NCBI RefSeq assembly: GCF_002770595.1
Contig: NZ_CP022986.1
Span: 2,108,001-2,172,000, forward strand
DNA from: Chryseobacterium camelliae
GTDB taxonomy: Bacteria; Bacteroidota; Bacteroidia; Flavobacteriales; Weeksellaceae
Reading direction: 5' to 3'
Length of the DNA stretch: 64,000 nucleotides
Shown: piece after piece, positions 1-8,999 of the stretch
How positions within the stretch are numbered: position 1 is the stretch's first letter
Layout of the letters: each line of letters opens with the position of its first letter
Notes under the pieces: model-generated
Told to the model about the DNA's origin: nothing
Database searches by the model: none
What the model saw: only the letters and a program-made list of their open reading frames with translations
Made by a program: the position numbers and the translations under genes

Positions 1-488
1 GATACCGTTATTTTAATACGTTTCACGTAAAGCCATCATATGAATTCGGATACGGAAAATCCTATACGGATTTCGACTATCAAAATATTAAAGTCAGTCC
101 AATATCCGGCTCATCTTTTACAGTAAGCCTCGACGTAAAGAATACGGGAACAACCAGCGGAAAGGAAGTGGTCCAGCTGTATGTATCAGCGCCGCACCAT
201 CTGGCGGACAAACCGAAATCTGAACTGAAAGCCTATGCCAAAACAAAGCTGCTGAAACCCGGAGAAACCGAGACGGTTACCCTGACGCTTTCCCCGAAAG
301 ACCTTGCTTCATTCATTACCGCAAAAAGTGCATGGATCGCTGAAGCAGGACCCTATACCGTATCAGCCGGCGCCTCATCACTGGATATCAGACAGTCTGC
401 AAATTTCCAGCTCCCTGAGGAAATTACCGTTGAAAAAGTGCAGCATGTGCTTCCGGAAGACCAGCCGTTCAAAGAGCTGAAACCATAA
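1..488 (+). CDS. bglX: Glycoside hydrolase family 3 beta-glucosidase, C-terminal part
   Basis: The reading frame is open from base 3 to the stop at 486-488, so only about the last 160 residues are in the window and the start lies upstream. The visible part begins with the GH3 signature YEFGYGKSYTDFDY, followed by a fibronectin type III-like domain (VSLDVKNTG, GKEVVQLYV, LKPGETETVTLTL). That is the standard C-terminal arrangement of BglX-type periplasmic beta-glucosidases, which release glucose from beta-linked oligosaccharides. The catalytic domains are outside the window, so substrate cannot be judged. A hairpin terminator follows at 554-585. Confidence 0.88.
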   Translation, partial: YRYFNTFHVKPSYEFGYGKSYTDFDYQNIKVSPISGSSFTVSLDVKNTGTTSGKEVVQLYVSAPHHLADKPKSELKAYAKTKLLKPGETETVTLTLSPKDLASFITAKSAWIAEAGPYTVSAGASSLDIRQSANFQLPEEITVEKVQHVLPEDQPFKELKP

Positions 489-553
489 ACATCCGGACTT
501 AACACACACCATATCTTCTCTACATATACGCAGTTATCTTTTTTATGTAGTTT

Positions 554-585
554 GATCCCGTCCTGTTTTCAGGGGCGGGATTTTT
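554..585 (+). terminator. Intrinsic terminator after the GH3 gene
   Basis: A GC-rich stem (ATCCCGTCC pairing with GGGCGGGAT through one G-U pair) closes a short loop and is followed by a T run. It lies about 65 bases after the GH3 stop. Confidence 0.75.
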
Positions 586-663
586 CAGCAAAATCAGATC
601 TTAATGATTTATAAAAAACTGTAAATTAGCTTAATGCATTTATAATAAATAACAATAATTAAC

Positions 664-1263
664 ATGAAATTTTTAAAGTATACAGCACTTTTTGTACTTC
701 TTACAGGGTCAGCCTATAGCTTATATTTTTATATTACGGTTTACTCGAAGCTTACCCCCGCTGATATTGACCCTGATATAAAAAATGAAAAGATATTTAA
801 GATCATGGATTTCCAGAAGGAGCTTATAAACGGAACAGAGAAGTACGATTCTGTTGCCCGGAAAAAAAGTTCTTCAGTTTTGTTCTATGCAGGTAAAAAG
901 CCTACAACCAAGGATGAACTTTTCATAGCTGGCTTTAATAACTGCAGAGCCATATCACTAAAAGGAAAAATTAACATCTCCATAGGTTACAATTCAGGAT
1001 ACAGCGGTGGAGGATATAAAATTGATTATTTATATGGCAGATATGAGATACAGCCTTATTCATTTACAGATGTTGTCCCTGACAACAGAAAAGAATCTGA
1101 TTATAAGATTTTAAGGCAGAACCTTACCTTGGATAAAAGATATTATCGTGTAGGAGACAGCCTGTATGGGAAAATTGACTTTGCTATGCAATTTAATAAT
1201 GCCGGAGAAAAACCAACCGTATACGGAAACGGATATTTCAGGACCAGGGTTGATGCTTATTAG
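664..1263 (+). CDS. Hypothetical membrane-anchored or secreted protein
   Basis: This 199-residue protein is not recognised. An N-terminal hydrophobic segment (residues 5-26, including LFVLLTGSAYSLYFYI) is probably an uncleaved anchor or signal sequence. The rest is soluble and rich in Lys, Tyr and Gly, with a Gly/Tyr patch (YNSGYSGGGYKIDYLYGRY) in the middle. The ATG is preceded by an AT-rich region without a clear Shine-Dalgarno sequence, as is usual in Bacteroidota. It stands alone between the terminator at 554-585 and the next gene. Confidence 0.6.
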   Translation: MKFLKYTALFVLLTGSAYSLYFYITVYSKLTPADIDPDIKNEKIFKIMDFQKELINGTEKYDSVARKKSSSVLFYAGKKPTTKDELFIAGFNNCRAISLKGKINISIGYNSGYSGGGYKIDYLYGRYEIQPYSFTDVVPDNRKESDYKILRQNLTLDKRYYRVGDSLYGKIDFAMQFNNAGEKPTVYGNGYFRTRVDAY

Positions 1264-1367
1264 CAGCCAATGCTTTGCACATGGCAAAAGTTATCTTTCA
1301 CAGATAGAATCAAAAATCAAAGCTGTATAGAGTATATTGTCTATATTTGTTAATATATAACAATCCA

Positions 1368-2492
1368 GTGAAAAATACAGCCCTATTTTTGATCATCATG
1401 CTCAGCCATGGCATTTTTGCTCAGAACAGCCAGTTTAAAATTGAACTATATGCCCCGGGATATGAAAAAGATTCTCTTTTTATCAGCCCTCCCATGAGCG
1501 GTGGCAATACGCAAAAAATCTATGGCTTCACCGCAGATAGCGGGCCATCTATTACGGTTATGAAAGATTTTAATACCATCATCGTAAAGAAAAACCGCAA
1601 CTTTACAATATCCGGTGAAATTCCTTATCCGCAGCCGATTGCCATTTCATATTATGATGCTAAAATAAATGGCGGCTATTCCACCCAGCCTCTTTTTCTG
1701 GAAAAAGGAACCATCAATGTTGAAGTAAAAAGAGCTGCAGATAATAATATGGATTATATCCTGCATTCCGGGAGCCCTGCAAATACAGAATATAAAGCCA
1801 TGAAAGCGCAGCTGAAAACCTATGATGACAAGCTGAAACCCTTCCAGGAGAATGATCCAAAAGATATTGAAGCCAAACAGGCATTCCTCCAGAAATACAT
1901 CAGCAAAAATCCGGGTTCGTATGTCGCTTTCTGGGAGATTGTCAGTGATTTCTCACAATACAGCTTCAATACATCTTATTTAAAAAGCCTTGCCCTGTTT
2001 TCACCTGAAGTACAAAAAACATTCAGCTATAAGGAATTTAAAAAGATGATGAATACGGAAAACTCTACCAACGTAGGAGGAAAATTCCCTGAAATCATCT
2101 TTAATGAGAAAGAAAAACTTTCCGCCAGGGATTTCTCCGGATCTTCATTGACACTTATTGATTACTGGTCCACTACCTGTAAGCCATGCATCCAGGATCT
2201 TCCCAAGCTCGTTACCCTGTATACTAAATACAAATCGCAAGGGGTTAACTTTATCAGTGTAACCGATGAAAAGGATCCGAAAAGGATTGAAACAGCCAAT
2301 CATATTTTGGAAAAGAACCAGGTCACCTGGAAGAATTATTTTGATATCCTGAAAGAGTTTCCGAAAAAGTTGAATGCAGCAGGCTACCCTTTGCAGATCC
2401 TGGTAGACAGCAACGGAACTATCATCGCCCGGGAAATGGGTGCTTTGGATACCATAGAAACTAAAATGCAAAATTATCTTAGCAAACAGTAG
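1368..2492 (+). CDS. TlpA-like thioredoxin-fold protein, secreted
   Basis: A periplasmic thiol-disulfide protein of the AhpC/TSA-TlpA type. The frame is open from a TTG at 1347, but the GTG at 1368 begins a proper signal peptide (VKNTALFLIIMLSHGIFAQ), so it is preferred and gives 374 residues. The N-terminal half resembles the DUF4369-type beta domain that precedes thioredoxin domains in Bacteroidota. The C-terminal half has the thioredoxin active site WSTTCKPC, the cis-Pro region AAGYPLQILVD and the usual spacing. The reductant partner is not adjacent. A decayed T9SS sorting domain follows it, although this gene ends cleanly before that. Confidence 0.8.
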   Translation: MKNTALFLIIMLSHGIFAQNSQFKIELYAPGYEKDSLFISPPMSGGNTQKIYGFTADSGPSITVMKDFNTIIVKKNRNFTISGEIPYPQPIAISYYDAKINGGYSTQPLFLEKGTINVEVKRAADNNMDYILHSGSPANTEYKAMKAQLKTYDDKLKPFQENDPKDIEAKQAFLQKYISKNPGSYVAFWEIVSDFSQYSFNTSYLKSLALFSPEVQKTFSYKEFKKMMNTENSTNVGGKFPEIIFNEKEKLSARDFSGSSLTLIDYWSTTCKPCIQDLPKLVTLYTKYKSQGVNFISVTDEKDPKRIETANHILEKNQVTWKNYFDILKEFPKKLNAAGYPLQILVDSNGTIIAREMGALDTIETKMQNYLSKQ

Positions 2493-2556
2493 AGCAATTT
2501 TCAGAAATAAAATACAGGTTGAAAAAAAGAATTCAAACTCAGAACCTGGGCAAATA

Positions 2557-2756
2557 ATATACCCTGATCCTTCCCGCAATATAGTTGAGATCACAGGGAA
2601 TACCAGACTCTATTATTTACGGCCAGAACGGAAAAATCCTGGGAACATCAACAGTATATCCGGGGAGAATTGATGTTTCAGAACATTTTTTCTGCCAATT
2701 ATTGTATTGAGCTTAGCACGAAATATTGAAAGAATTGTATAAGTTGATTAAATAAT
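2557..2756 (+). pseudogene. Frameshifted remnant of a T9SS type A sorting domain
   Basis: Reading across three frames gives a recognisable but broken C-terminal sorting domain: IYPDPSRNIVEI from 2557, then after a frame change IIYGQNGKILGTS and RIDVSE, then in another frame FSANYCIELSTK, and finally ELYKLIK followed by a stop near 2756. Each piece matches the order of motifs in intact type A sorting domains (YPNP start, IYDxxGK, IDVSxLSxGxYxIxL, KxxK end). No intact secreted protein is attached, so this is a relic of a lost T9SS cargo gene. The assignment rests on motif order read by eye. Confidence 0.6.
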
Positions 2757-2777
2757 AAGCTTGTTTATATACATGAC

Positions 2778-2807
2778 ATCCGTTCAGAAAACTGAACGGA
2801 TTTTTTA
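2778..2807 (+). terminator. Intrinsic terminator
   Basis: A perfect 10-bp stem (ATCCGTTCAG with CTGAACGGAT, loop AAAA) is followed by six T residues. It closes the transcription unit of the thioredoxin protein and the sorting-domain relic. Confidence 0.85.
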
Positions 2808-2925
2808 TTTTTAAATGCATATTAACTATTTTTAATGTAATCATTACATTTATAATGTTAAAAATTAATAATATTGCCCACTTTTTGTATTCAGGTAAAT
2901 ATCTTAAACCACTAAATCCGTAATC

Positions 2926-3675
2926 ATGAAAAAATACTTGATTTTTTTACCATTTTTATTTTCAACAGCCTCAGCACAGGAAACCGGTACAGATGCTCCT
3001 GAAAAGATGAATATCGTTAAGACGAACCTCACCGGTTATGTATTCCGGAATATTAACCTGACATACGAAAGATCATTCAAACGCTGGTTTTCCGTGAATA
3101 TGGGATTCGGGGCTGTACCTGAAGGAAAAGTACCCTTTATCAATTCTTTCCTGAGTGATGAGGATGAAAAAAGATTCCAGAACCTTGAAATAAAATCATT
3201 CAATTTCACCATAGAACCTCGTTTCTATCTCGGCCACGGCTATGGCAAAGGCTTTTATGCCGCTCCCTATTACCGTTACTCAAAAGTAACATCCAATACA
3301 TTTGATTTTTACTATGATTATAACGGGCCGAATGGTATTTCTTACCAGATTCCGCTTAAGGGCTTTGGAAGTGTGAACGGAAACAGCGGCGGGGTGATGG
3401 TCGGTGTACAATTCCTGCTGACCAGGAAACAGAACCTGGTTCTGGACCTGTGGATTGCAGGCGCACACTACGGTGCGGGAAAAGGAGATTTTACAATGAC
3501 CAGCGATTATATCCTGACTCCTGAAATGCAGGCACAGCTGAAACGCGAGATTGAAGACCTGGATATTCCATATGTCAATTATTCTGTGGAAACGAATGAG
3601 CGTGGAGCAAGGGTTATTGTGGATGGTCCATGGATCGGATTCAGGAGTGGCCTTTCACTGGGATATAGATTTTAG
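2926..3675 (+). CDS. Outer-membrane beta-barrel protein, DUF3575-like
   Basis: A 249-residue protein with a cleavable signal peptide (MKKYLIFLPFLFSTASAQ). After it comes NIVKTNLTGYVFRNINLTYER, which resembles the first strand of DUF3575-type small barrels. The body alternates short amphipathic strands with Gly/Tyr turns, and the protein ends GFRSGLSLGYRF, the aromatic-terminated last strand typical of outer-membrane barrels. The molecular role is unknown. It is monocistronic, with terminators on both sides (2778-2807 and 3701-3735). Confidence 0.7.
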   Translation: MKKYLIFLPFLFSTASAQETGTDAPEKMNIVKTNLTGYVFRNINLTYERSFKRWFSVNMGFGAVPEGKVPFINSFLSDEDEKRFQNLEIKSFNFTIEPRFYLGHGYGKGFYAAPYYRYSKVTSNTFDFYYDYNGPNGISYQIPLKGFGSVNGNSGGVMVGVQFLLTRKQNLVLDLWIAGAHYGAGKGDFTMTSDYILTPEMQAQLKREIEDLDIPYVNYSVETNERGARVIVDGPWIGFRSGLSLGYRF

Positions 3676-3700
3676 AATGTAAAAATTCATAACGGATCAT

Positions 3701-3735
3701 AGTTTCGGCGCAGGTTCCCTGCGCCGAAACTATTT
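3701..3735. terminator. Bidirectional terminator, GTTTCGGCGC hairpin
   Basis: A long perfect stem (AGTTTCGGCGCAGG with its complement) lies between convergent genes. A very similar stem with the same AGTTTCGGCGC outer arm recurs at 22924-22958. Confidence 0.8.
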
Positions 3736-3974
3736 TACCGGTAAGCCAACCTGAACTTTTCGAGGATATGATCAAGATTATGACGTTGAACATAGACGCT
3801 CTTTACGTCTTCGTAACGGGGAGATTTATAAAAGACTTCATAAAAATCCATGCTGCCGTTGCCTACTTTTTTTATGTTTTGGACTTCAATATTGAGTTTT
3901 TTCAGTTCTGCTTTAAAATCCTGGAATTCGTCATGTATATTATTCATCGATGTGGTTTTATTTAGGGTTATCAC
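3735..3974 (-). CDS. Small hypothetical protein
   Basis: A 79-residue basic, charged protein with no signal peptide or membrane segment. The second half (YEVFYKSPRYEDVKSVYVQRHNLDHILEKFRLAYR) is a plausible small alpha/beta domain. The start may instead be the internal ATG at 3947 (MNNIHDEFQDF), because the first nine residues look less protein-like. It is convergent with the barrel gene and abuts the shared hairpin. Its function is not recognised. Confidence 0.55.
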   Translation of the reverse strand: MITLNKTTSMNNIHDEFQDFKAELKKLNIEVQNIKKVGNGSMDFYEVFYKSPRYEDVKSVYVQRHNLDHILEKFRLAYR

Positions 3975-4203
3975 TGTATAAGTAAGAAAATCACAAATAT
4001 TAAATAAATGTAGTGATTTTTTGATTATTACTGATATAATTAACCTAACATATCGTCAAAATATTTTGAGCGCTATCCGTAATCTATCTAGCCTATGCCA
4101 CAGGTTAAAAATTTTCACTCAATGATGCATGCGGACAGCACATTTTCACTGTTGTAAGATTTAACCTCAGCCCGTATTACCCATCATAAGAATAAATAAA
4201 CGT

Positions 4204-4551
4204 ATGAAAATAAAACAAACGGCATTGGTCACTCTGCTAGTAGTATCCGGTACGATCGCTGCCCAGCAGAATGACACAAAAATCATCATTAAAGATAAGA
4301 AAGGACGAACCGTTGAAACCACAGCCCGTCAGCAGAATATGCCACACTTCATCCAGTTCGGCATTATGTCGCACTCCCATGATCAGTTCAGGGAAAAATA
4401 TAAGGTGGACGTAGCCTATGAAAACTGTGTCATCAGTCCTTTACGATCACAGCAGGCCAAGGAAAACAATGAGGCCGTAGCCGCATTGCTTACAAAACAG
4501 TATGGTGAAAGCTGGAAAAAAGACCTGGGGATTATTCCATATGGATTATAA
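4204..4551 (+). CDS. Small secreted protein, possibly FEKKY-domain-like
   Basis: A 115-residue protein with a signal peptide (MKIKQTALVTLLVVSGTIAAQ). The mature part contains FREKYKVDVAYENCVISP followed by NEAVAALLTKQYGESWKKD. An EKY-type strand with one conserved Cys and then a helix ending YGxxW resembles the small FEKKY-type secreted proteins of Bacteroidota, but this is from memory of the pattern and not certain. Its stop overlaps the stop of the convergent ABC transporter gene by 6 bases. Confidence 0.6.
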   Translation: MKIKQTALVTLLVVSGTIAAQQNDTKIIIKDKKGRTVETTARQQNMPHFIQFGIMSHSHDQFREKYKVDVAYENCVISPLRSQQAKENNEAVAALLTKQYGESWKKDLGIIPYGL

Positions 4552-6306
4552 TGTATCCTGGTCTGCTTCTGCCTCTACCTCATGCCTGAGCTGAGCTTTG
4601 TATAAGGTGGCGTAATACCCGTTTTTATCCAGGAGTTCCAGATGTTTCCCCTCCTCTACAATCTTACCGTGCTCCATAACGATGATCTTATCCGCTTTCT
4701 CAATGGTGGAAAGCCTGTGTGCGATGATAATGGAAGTCCGGTCTTTGGTCAGCTTTTCCGTCGCGCGCTGGATCAGCTTTTCGCTTTCATGGTCGATGGA
4801 GGAAGTGGCCTCATCCAGGATAAGGATTTTAGGATCGGAAAGATAAGCTCTCAGGAATGACAATAACTGGCGCTGGCCTAATGATATGGAAGATCCCCTT
4901 TCGCTTACGACATAATCGTATCCTCCGGGAAGCTGTTCGATAAACTGGTCTACCTCAATCTGCCTGGCGCCGGCTTTGATCTTTTCCAGGGTAATCGTAT
5001 CATCACCGAAGGCAAGGTTCTCAAAAATACTGCCGTGGAACAGGAAAACATCCTGTAAAACCACTCCGATATGGCTCCTGAGATTATACAGCTCATAATC
5101 TTTCAGGTTGACGTCATCAATAAGGATATTCCCGGAATTGATATCATATAACCGGGTAATCAGGCTGATGATGGTAGATTTCCCGGCGCCGGTAGCTCCT
5201 ACAATGGCTACTGTTTCTCCCGGATTCACTTTAAAATCTATGCCTTTCAGCACTTCCTGCTTTTCATCATAAGCAAAATGGACGTTGCTGAATTCTATTT
5301 TACCTTCAAAATGATCCTTAACCACGGTTCCGGTATTCGGCATCGAGTTGTCTTCATCCATTAATCCCAATACCCGTTCGGCGCCCACGATGCCACGCTG
5401 GATATTGTTGAAACGGTCGGCAATCTGTCGTAAGGGACGGATCAGCATCGAAATATACTGGATAAAGGCAATAACAACACCGGCACTGATGGTAATATAT
5501 CCCCCATAAAATAGGATGAACCCTATAAAAAGCGAAGAAATCAACTCTACTACCGGAAAGAACAGAGAGAAAATAAATACGGTTCTCAGCAATGCTGCTT
5601 TCAGCGTAATATTGATCTCGTCAAATTTTTTGAATTCAGCTTCCTGCCTGTTGAATACCTGGATGATCGGCATTCCGGCCAGCCTTTCCTGTACAAAAGA
5701 ATTCTGGGTAGCCGTCCATGTCCTCTCATCCCCGAAAGCTTTCTTCAGCCTTTTCTGGAAAAACCTGGTGATGACAACCATCAAAGGCAGGATGGCTAAA
5801 GTAATATAGCTCAGGTGCACATTGGTGCTGAACATCATGACGAGTACAAACACAATCCTCAGGATATCCCCGAATACCATCAGGAATCCGTCCGTATATA
5901 CGGTGGCAATGGTTTCCACATCACCTACCGCCCGGGTTACCAGCTGTCCGATAGGGGTTTTATCAAAAAAGGAAGTCCTGAAATAGATCAGTTTGGCGTA
6001 CAGCCGTTCCCGGATGTCCCGGATAACGTTCTGGGAGATGAAATTGGAAAAATACACCAGGAAAAAGTTCAGGATCGTTTCCGCAAACACCAATCCTACC
6101 AGAATGTAGATGTGCTGCATCATCAGTCCTTTATCTCTGAGCCTGGTAATGTCATTGTCCACCACTTCCATCGTAAGGTACGGCCGGTAAGTGGAAACCA
6201 CAGACAATATGATCGAAATAATGAGGGTAAGGATGAACCACGAACGGAACTTCATTCCGATAAAGAAGAGCCTCCTGATGATTCCTCCGGTATCTTGTTT
6301 TTTCAT
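4546..6306 (-). CDS. ABC exporter, fused permease and ATPase (MsbA/multidrug type)
   Basis: A 586-residue half-transporter that should act as a homodimer in the inner membrane to export lipids or drugs. Residues 1-310 hold six membrane helices. The nucleotide-binding domain covers about 335-575, with Walker A GATGAGKS at 370-377, signature SLGQRQ near 475, Walker B ILILDEA near 494-500 and the H-loop IIIAHRLST. The signature is SLGQRQ rather than LSGGQ, a known variant among heterodimer-type and lipid exporters. No partner half-transporter is adjacent, so a homodimer is likely. It appears to be transcribed alone. Confidence 0.92.
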   Translation of the reverse strand: MKKQDTGGIIRRLFFIGMKFRSWFILTLIISIILSVVSTYRPYLTMEVVDNDITRLRDKGLMMQHIYILVGLVFAETILNFFLVYFSNFISQNVIRDIRERLYAKLIYFRTSFFDKTPIGQLVTRAVGDVETIATVYTDGFLMVFGDILRIVFVLVMMFSTNVHLSYITLAILPLMVVITRFFQKRLKKAFGDERTWTATQNSFVQERLAGMPIIQVFNRQEAEFKKFDEINITLKAALLRTVFIFSLFFPVVELISSLFIGFILFYGGYITISAGVVIAFIQYISMLIRPLRQIADRFNNIQRGIVGAERVLGLMDEDNSMPNTGTVVKDHFEGKIEFSNVHFAYDEKQEVLKGIDFKVNPGETVAIVGATGAGKSTIISLITRLYDINSGNILIDDVNLKDYELYNLRSHIGVVLQDVFLFHGSIFENLAFGDDTITLEKIKAGARQIEVDQFIEQLPGGYDYVVSERGSSISLGQRQLLSFLRAYLSDPKILILDEATSSIDHESEKLIQRATEKLTKDRTSIIIAHRLSTIEKADKIIVMEHGKIVEEGKHLELLDKNGYYATLYKAQLRHEVEAEADQDTL

Positions 6307-6541
6307 TGTACGAATTGAAGAAAGAATTACATAAAATCCTATGCAAAAATAAGACTTTAAAAATTGACAGGCTTTACAACCTGGTGAATTCGTAATGAAA
6401 ATTTATGATCACTGTTATTTACCATATCTTTTGATAGCCGGCTTTTATTTAATCAGGAACTATTTCTACAGTTTTCCGAAAAAAATATTAAACATGTTTT
6501 TATATGACAAAAATTATTACATTTAATAAATTAAAAAACTA

Positions 6542-7834
6542 ATGCTTATGATGAGAAAATTAATTTCTTGGCTGGCCTTTACGATGGTCTTCTGCCTCCT
6601 GCCGCTTTCCTGTGTCCATGATGAGATCTATACTCCTTCCGATCCGGCGTCTAAGGAATACCATTCCAAAAGCCTCTGGAAAGAAGATGAGAAGTATATT
6701 AAAAATGTCATGAAAATCTACTCAGAACACCATGAAGAAATAAAGAAGGGAGCCGGTGAACCGATGTGGGATTATGCAATGACCATGGACCGCTTTGATG
6801 AAAGCTTCCTGATGGTTCCGGTAGCGGAGTATGGAAAAGTTGTTGCGGTACTGAATGTGCCAAGGAAAGGACAGAGGGTTTATTTTACCTATACCCAGGT
6901 ACAGAATGATATTGAATTCTTTCAGAACCTGATGTCCTCCAGGCTCAAAAGGGCAGAGACGACTCTTGTGGATAATACAGCGGGAAAGTTAGTCTGTACA
7001 ACCAAGACCATTTCAATGTTTTACCCGGATAATGAAAGTGATCCTGATGGTCCCGGGCACTGGGAATCGCATCATGTGACAGAATGCAAGAGCCAGCAGC
7101 TGGAGAGCTGTGTCGGTGAAGTGCTTCCTGACGGGACATGCCTTGGAGGAGGCGGGAATGATCCGGGCTATCCCTACCCCGGAGGAGGAGGCGAAGATCC
7201 GCAGCCGGAACCGGAAGATCCTTGCCAGAAGACAAAAAGCATATTAACCAATCCACAGGTCAAGGCGAGCATTGATGACCTGAAAACGAAATCTACCGGG
7301 ACCCTGGAAAATGCTTATAAATTTAAAGCTGACGGAACCCCATCGAATCTGATCGTCGGTAATGCCCATACCGTGAATTTCGGGGATAAAACAGGATATC
7401 AGGGCGGTTACCATAACCATACGACAGGAATTCCGATGCTTGCCCCTGCCGATATTGAACAGCTGTTACAGTTTGCCCTGGCACAAGGCAATTATGGAAA
7501 CTCTTCCGCAGCTTATGTGGGGATGGTTGCTCCTAATGATGTCCATTATATCATTCAGTTCAATGGAAATTATGATGATGCTCTGGTGACTTTTTCACAA
7601 CAGGATTTAGATGAGTTTAAAATTAAATATCAAGAAATTAATGAAATTATGCTGTTGGATTCCCAATACTCTATAGATCATATAAAATTAAATACTAATG
7701 GAATTGAAATCTTATTTTTTGATATTTTGAAAAAAATGGGACTATATGGAAAAGTTAATCTGCAAAGAATTGATAAAAGTGGAGTTATAAAAAACATTAA
7801 TTTAGATCAAAATAATCAATCTAATTTCAACTGA
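6542..7834 (+). CDS. Lipoprotein with a JAMM-like HxH...D domain and variable tail
   Basis: A 430-residue predicted outer-membrane or surface lipoprotein, lipobox LPLSC with Cys24. Residues 30-195 form a soluble domain of unknown family with several Cys. A Gly/Pro-rich linker (201-228) follows. The next domain contains GGYHNHTTGIPMLAPAD, residues 288-304, which fits the JAMM/MPN metalloprotease pattern HxH-x7-S-x2-D except that Ser is Ala301. An upstream Glu (E256 in TLENAYKF) could be the catalytic Glu. From about residue 355 the DNA becomes visibly AT-rich like the following genes, so the last 75 residues may be an exchangeable tail. It is followed after 23 bases by five paralogous lipoproteins. 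The start could be any of the close ATGs at 6542, 6548 or 6551. Confidence 0.72.
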   Translation: MLMMRKLISWLAFTMVFCLLPLSCVHDEIYTPSDPASKEYHSKSLWKEDEKYIKNVMKIYSEHHEEIKKGAGEPMWDYAMTMDRFDESFLMVPVAEYGKVVAVLNVPRKGQRVYFTYTQVQNDIEFFQNLMSSRLKRAETTLVDNTAGKLVCTTKTISMFYPDNESDPDGPGHWESHHVTECKSQQLESCVGEVLPDGTCLGGGGNDPGYPYPGGGGEDPQPEPEDPCQKTKSILTNPQVKASIDDLKTKSTGTLENAYKFKADGTPSNLIVGNAHTVNFGDKTGYQGGYHNHTTGIPMLAPADIEQLLQFALAQGNYGNSSAAYVGMVAPNDVHYIIQFNGNYDDALVTFSQQDLDEFKIKYQEINEIMLLDSQYSIDHIKLNTNGIEILFFDILKKMGLYGKVNLQRIDKSGVIKNINLDQNNQSNFN

Positions 7835-7857
7835 TTGTTAATTTAACTTATAATAAA

Positions 7858-8430
7858 ATGAAAAATATACTAACATTAATTTCAGTAATATTTTTAGTAT
7901 CATGTAATGCTCAGGAATATCCTTTAACAACGGATTTTAGAAATATTCCAAATTATTCCTATTTAAAGGATATGAATAATGAATTAGGAGATTATAGTGG
8001 AAATTATCAAGGGCAATATAATGGAAATCAAATTAGTTTATTTATAACAAAAGAACAGCATAAATTGATAGACAGAGGAGATCAAAAATTTTATAGAGAT
8101 GTAGTATCTATAAGATTTATTATCAGGAACCCTTCTCAAATTATTTTGCAAGACACACAACATATGAACTTTCAATCTAATCAAATACAGCATACGATAT
8201 ACAGCACTTTTGTTAATCCATATCATAACTTGCTTATGTTATCTTATGGAGGAACTAACTGCGGCGTGGGTTGGGGAAGTATACGTTTGAAAAAAATTAA
8301 TAACACACAACTATCCTGGGAATATATTCCAAACAGCACAATTATTGACAGCAGCAAATGTCCGCCAGGGACTGATACTACGATCTATCTTCCTGAAACG
8401 AAAGATTTAATTTTCACAAAACAACAATGA
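7858..8430 (+). CDS. Small lipoprotein, tandem paralog 1 (probable DUF6705)
   Basis: First of five tandem paralogs of about 190 residues. It has a signal peptide ending LVSCNAQ (likely lipobox Cys), then YPLTTDFRNIPNYSYLKDMNNEL, a central strand-rich region (GNYQGQYNGNQISLFITK) and the family C-terminus (SWEYIPNSTIIDSSKCPPGT, then YLPETKDLIFTKQ). This looks like the family annotated DUF6705 in Chryseobacterium, function unknown. The DNA is AT-rich compared with the housekeeping genes. The stop overlaps the start of the next copy (ATGA), so translation is probably coupled. Confidence 0.75.
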   Translation: MKNILTLISVIFLVSCNAQEYPLTTDFRNIPNYSYLKDMNNELGDYSGNYQGQYNGNQISLFITKEQHKLIDRGDQKFYRDVVSIRFIIRNPSQIILQDTQHMNFQSNQIQHTIYSTFVNPYHNLLMLSYGGTNCGVGWGSIRLKKINNTQLSWEYIPNSTIIDSSKCPPGTDTTIYLPETKDLIFTKQQ

Positions 8431-8999
8431 AAAGTTTAATACTATTTCTGATTACATGTACTGCGTTTATTTGCAAAGCCCAGCAAGTATATCCGTTAAA
8501 TACAGACTTTACAACGATTCCGAATTATTCTTATTTAAAGGATATCAATAATGAGCTTGACCAACTGGTCGGAAATTATAAAGCTGATTTTGAAGGCAGG
8601 CAAATCAGTTTATTTATAACTAAACAGCCTAAGAAGTTCATACACTTGGGAAATAGAAAATTTTATCAGGATATCCTTTCAATAAGATATCAAATAACGA
8701 ATTCCTCAGGAGCAATATTGCAGGATACACAGAATATGAATTTTCAATCCGATCAACATGAACATACAATTTATAGCACAATCACCAGACCAACGTTAAA
8801 TATTATTTCATTTATCTATGGAGGTACCAACTGCGGTGTTGGCTGGGGAGATATTTATTTAAAAAAACTTAATTCCACACAGATCTCCTGGGAATATATT
8901 CCTGACAGTACCATCATCGACAGCAGCAAATGTCCGCCAGGAACTGACACTACGATTTATCTTCCGGAAACGAAAGATTTGATTTTTACAAAGCAATAA
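8427..8999 (+). CDS. Small lipoprotein, tandem paralog 2 (probable DUF6705)
   Basis: Second copy, 190 residues. The signal peptide ends TAFICKAQ. It opens with YPLNTDFTTIPNYSYLKDINNELDQ and keeps the family C-terminus. Bases 8832-8914 are identical to 10611-10693 in copy 5 while flanking sequence differs, which points to recent gene conversion. It starts within the stop of copy 1 (ATGA) and its TAA overlaps the ATG of copy 3 by one base. Confidence 0.75.
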   Translation: MKSLILFLITCTAFICKAQQVYPLNTDFTTIPNYSYLKDINNELDQLVGNYKADFEGRQISLFITKQPKKFIHLGNRKFYQDILSIRYQITNSSGAILQDTQNMNFQSDQHEHTIYSTITRPTLNIISFIYGGTNCGVGWGDIYLKKLNSTQISWEYIPDSTIIDSSKCPPGTDTTIYLPETKDLIFTKQ

